Assembly (NCBI GenBank): GCA_023441125.1
Contig: JAEZQV010000040.1
Coordinates: forward strand, 1-13,421
Origin: Bacillota bacterium
GTDB taxonomy: Bacteria; Bacillota_C; Negativicutes; Sporomusales; Sporomusaceae
Length of the DNA stretch: 13,421 nt
Reading direction: 5' to 3'
Below, piece after piece: positions 13,367 through 13,421 of the stretch (positions are counted from its first letter, which is position 1; each line of letters starts with the position of its first letter). The notes beneath the pieces are model-generated. The model was given only the letters and a program-made list of their open reading frames with translations. It was not told the DNA's origin and did no database searches. Position numbers and translations under genes: made by a program.

Positions 13367-13421
13367 GAATAAAACCCAATCTGCGACAAGCTTAAGTATC
13401 TGACACAAAGCCGCAAAACGG

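Overview
This window looks like chromosomal core sequence from a spore-forming member of the Firmicutes. The gene order, T-box leaders, GGAGG-type ribosome binding sites and a ytxC-type sporulation gene beside thrS all point that way. Protein style and mid-range GC suggest the Negativicutes (Sporomusa/Pelosinus-like), but this is an inference from pattern recognition, not from a database search. Most genes lie on the minus strand and are transcribed right to left. I found no insertion sequence, prophage or CRISPR array.

Reading in the minus-strand direction from the right: prfC (release factor 3), a small GRAM/PH-like protein and ytxC form one run. A consensus promoter beginning 2 nt after the ytxC stop then drives a threonine T-box leader (specifier ACC) and thrS. 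Next is a strong promoter with an attenuator-type leader, followed by infC (with an ATT start codon), rpmI and rplT, ending at a strong hairpin terminator near 6002-6046. About 325 bp without a gene follows, with unusual stem-loops. After it comes a class II aldolase-family gene with a TTG start.

Two short plus-strand genes of unknown function (4197-4376 and 4414-4803) end at a good terminator facing the aldolase gene. Their 5' side is divergent from a potassium-uptake operon: ktrB-type channel, ktrA-type gating subunit, and a SpoU-family RNA 2'-O-methyltransferase whose start overlaps the ktrA stop by 4 nt. The -35 box of the next promoter is formed by the last codon and stop codon of that methyltransferase gene. 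That promoter drives a 29-codon YqzL-like gene, a phenylalanine T-box leader (specifier TTC) and pheS, which runs off the left edge.

At the right end, a plus-strand hypothetical gene (12704-13066) is divergent from prfC. It is followed by an initiator tRNA-Met gene with a perfect consensus promoter.

The region is dominated by translation: two aminoacyl-tRNA synthetases, an initiation factor, a release factor, two ribosomal proteins, an RNA methyltransferase and the initiator tRNA. Three cis-acting leaders would tune it: two T-boxes sensing uncharged tRNA, and an infC leader of the kind controlled by L20. The least explained parts are the structured gap at 5905-6046, the two small plus-strand genes at 4197-4803, the tiny YqzL-like gene inside the pheS transcription unit, and the hypothetical gene at 12704.
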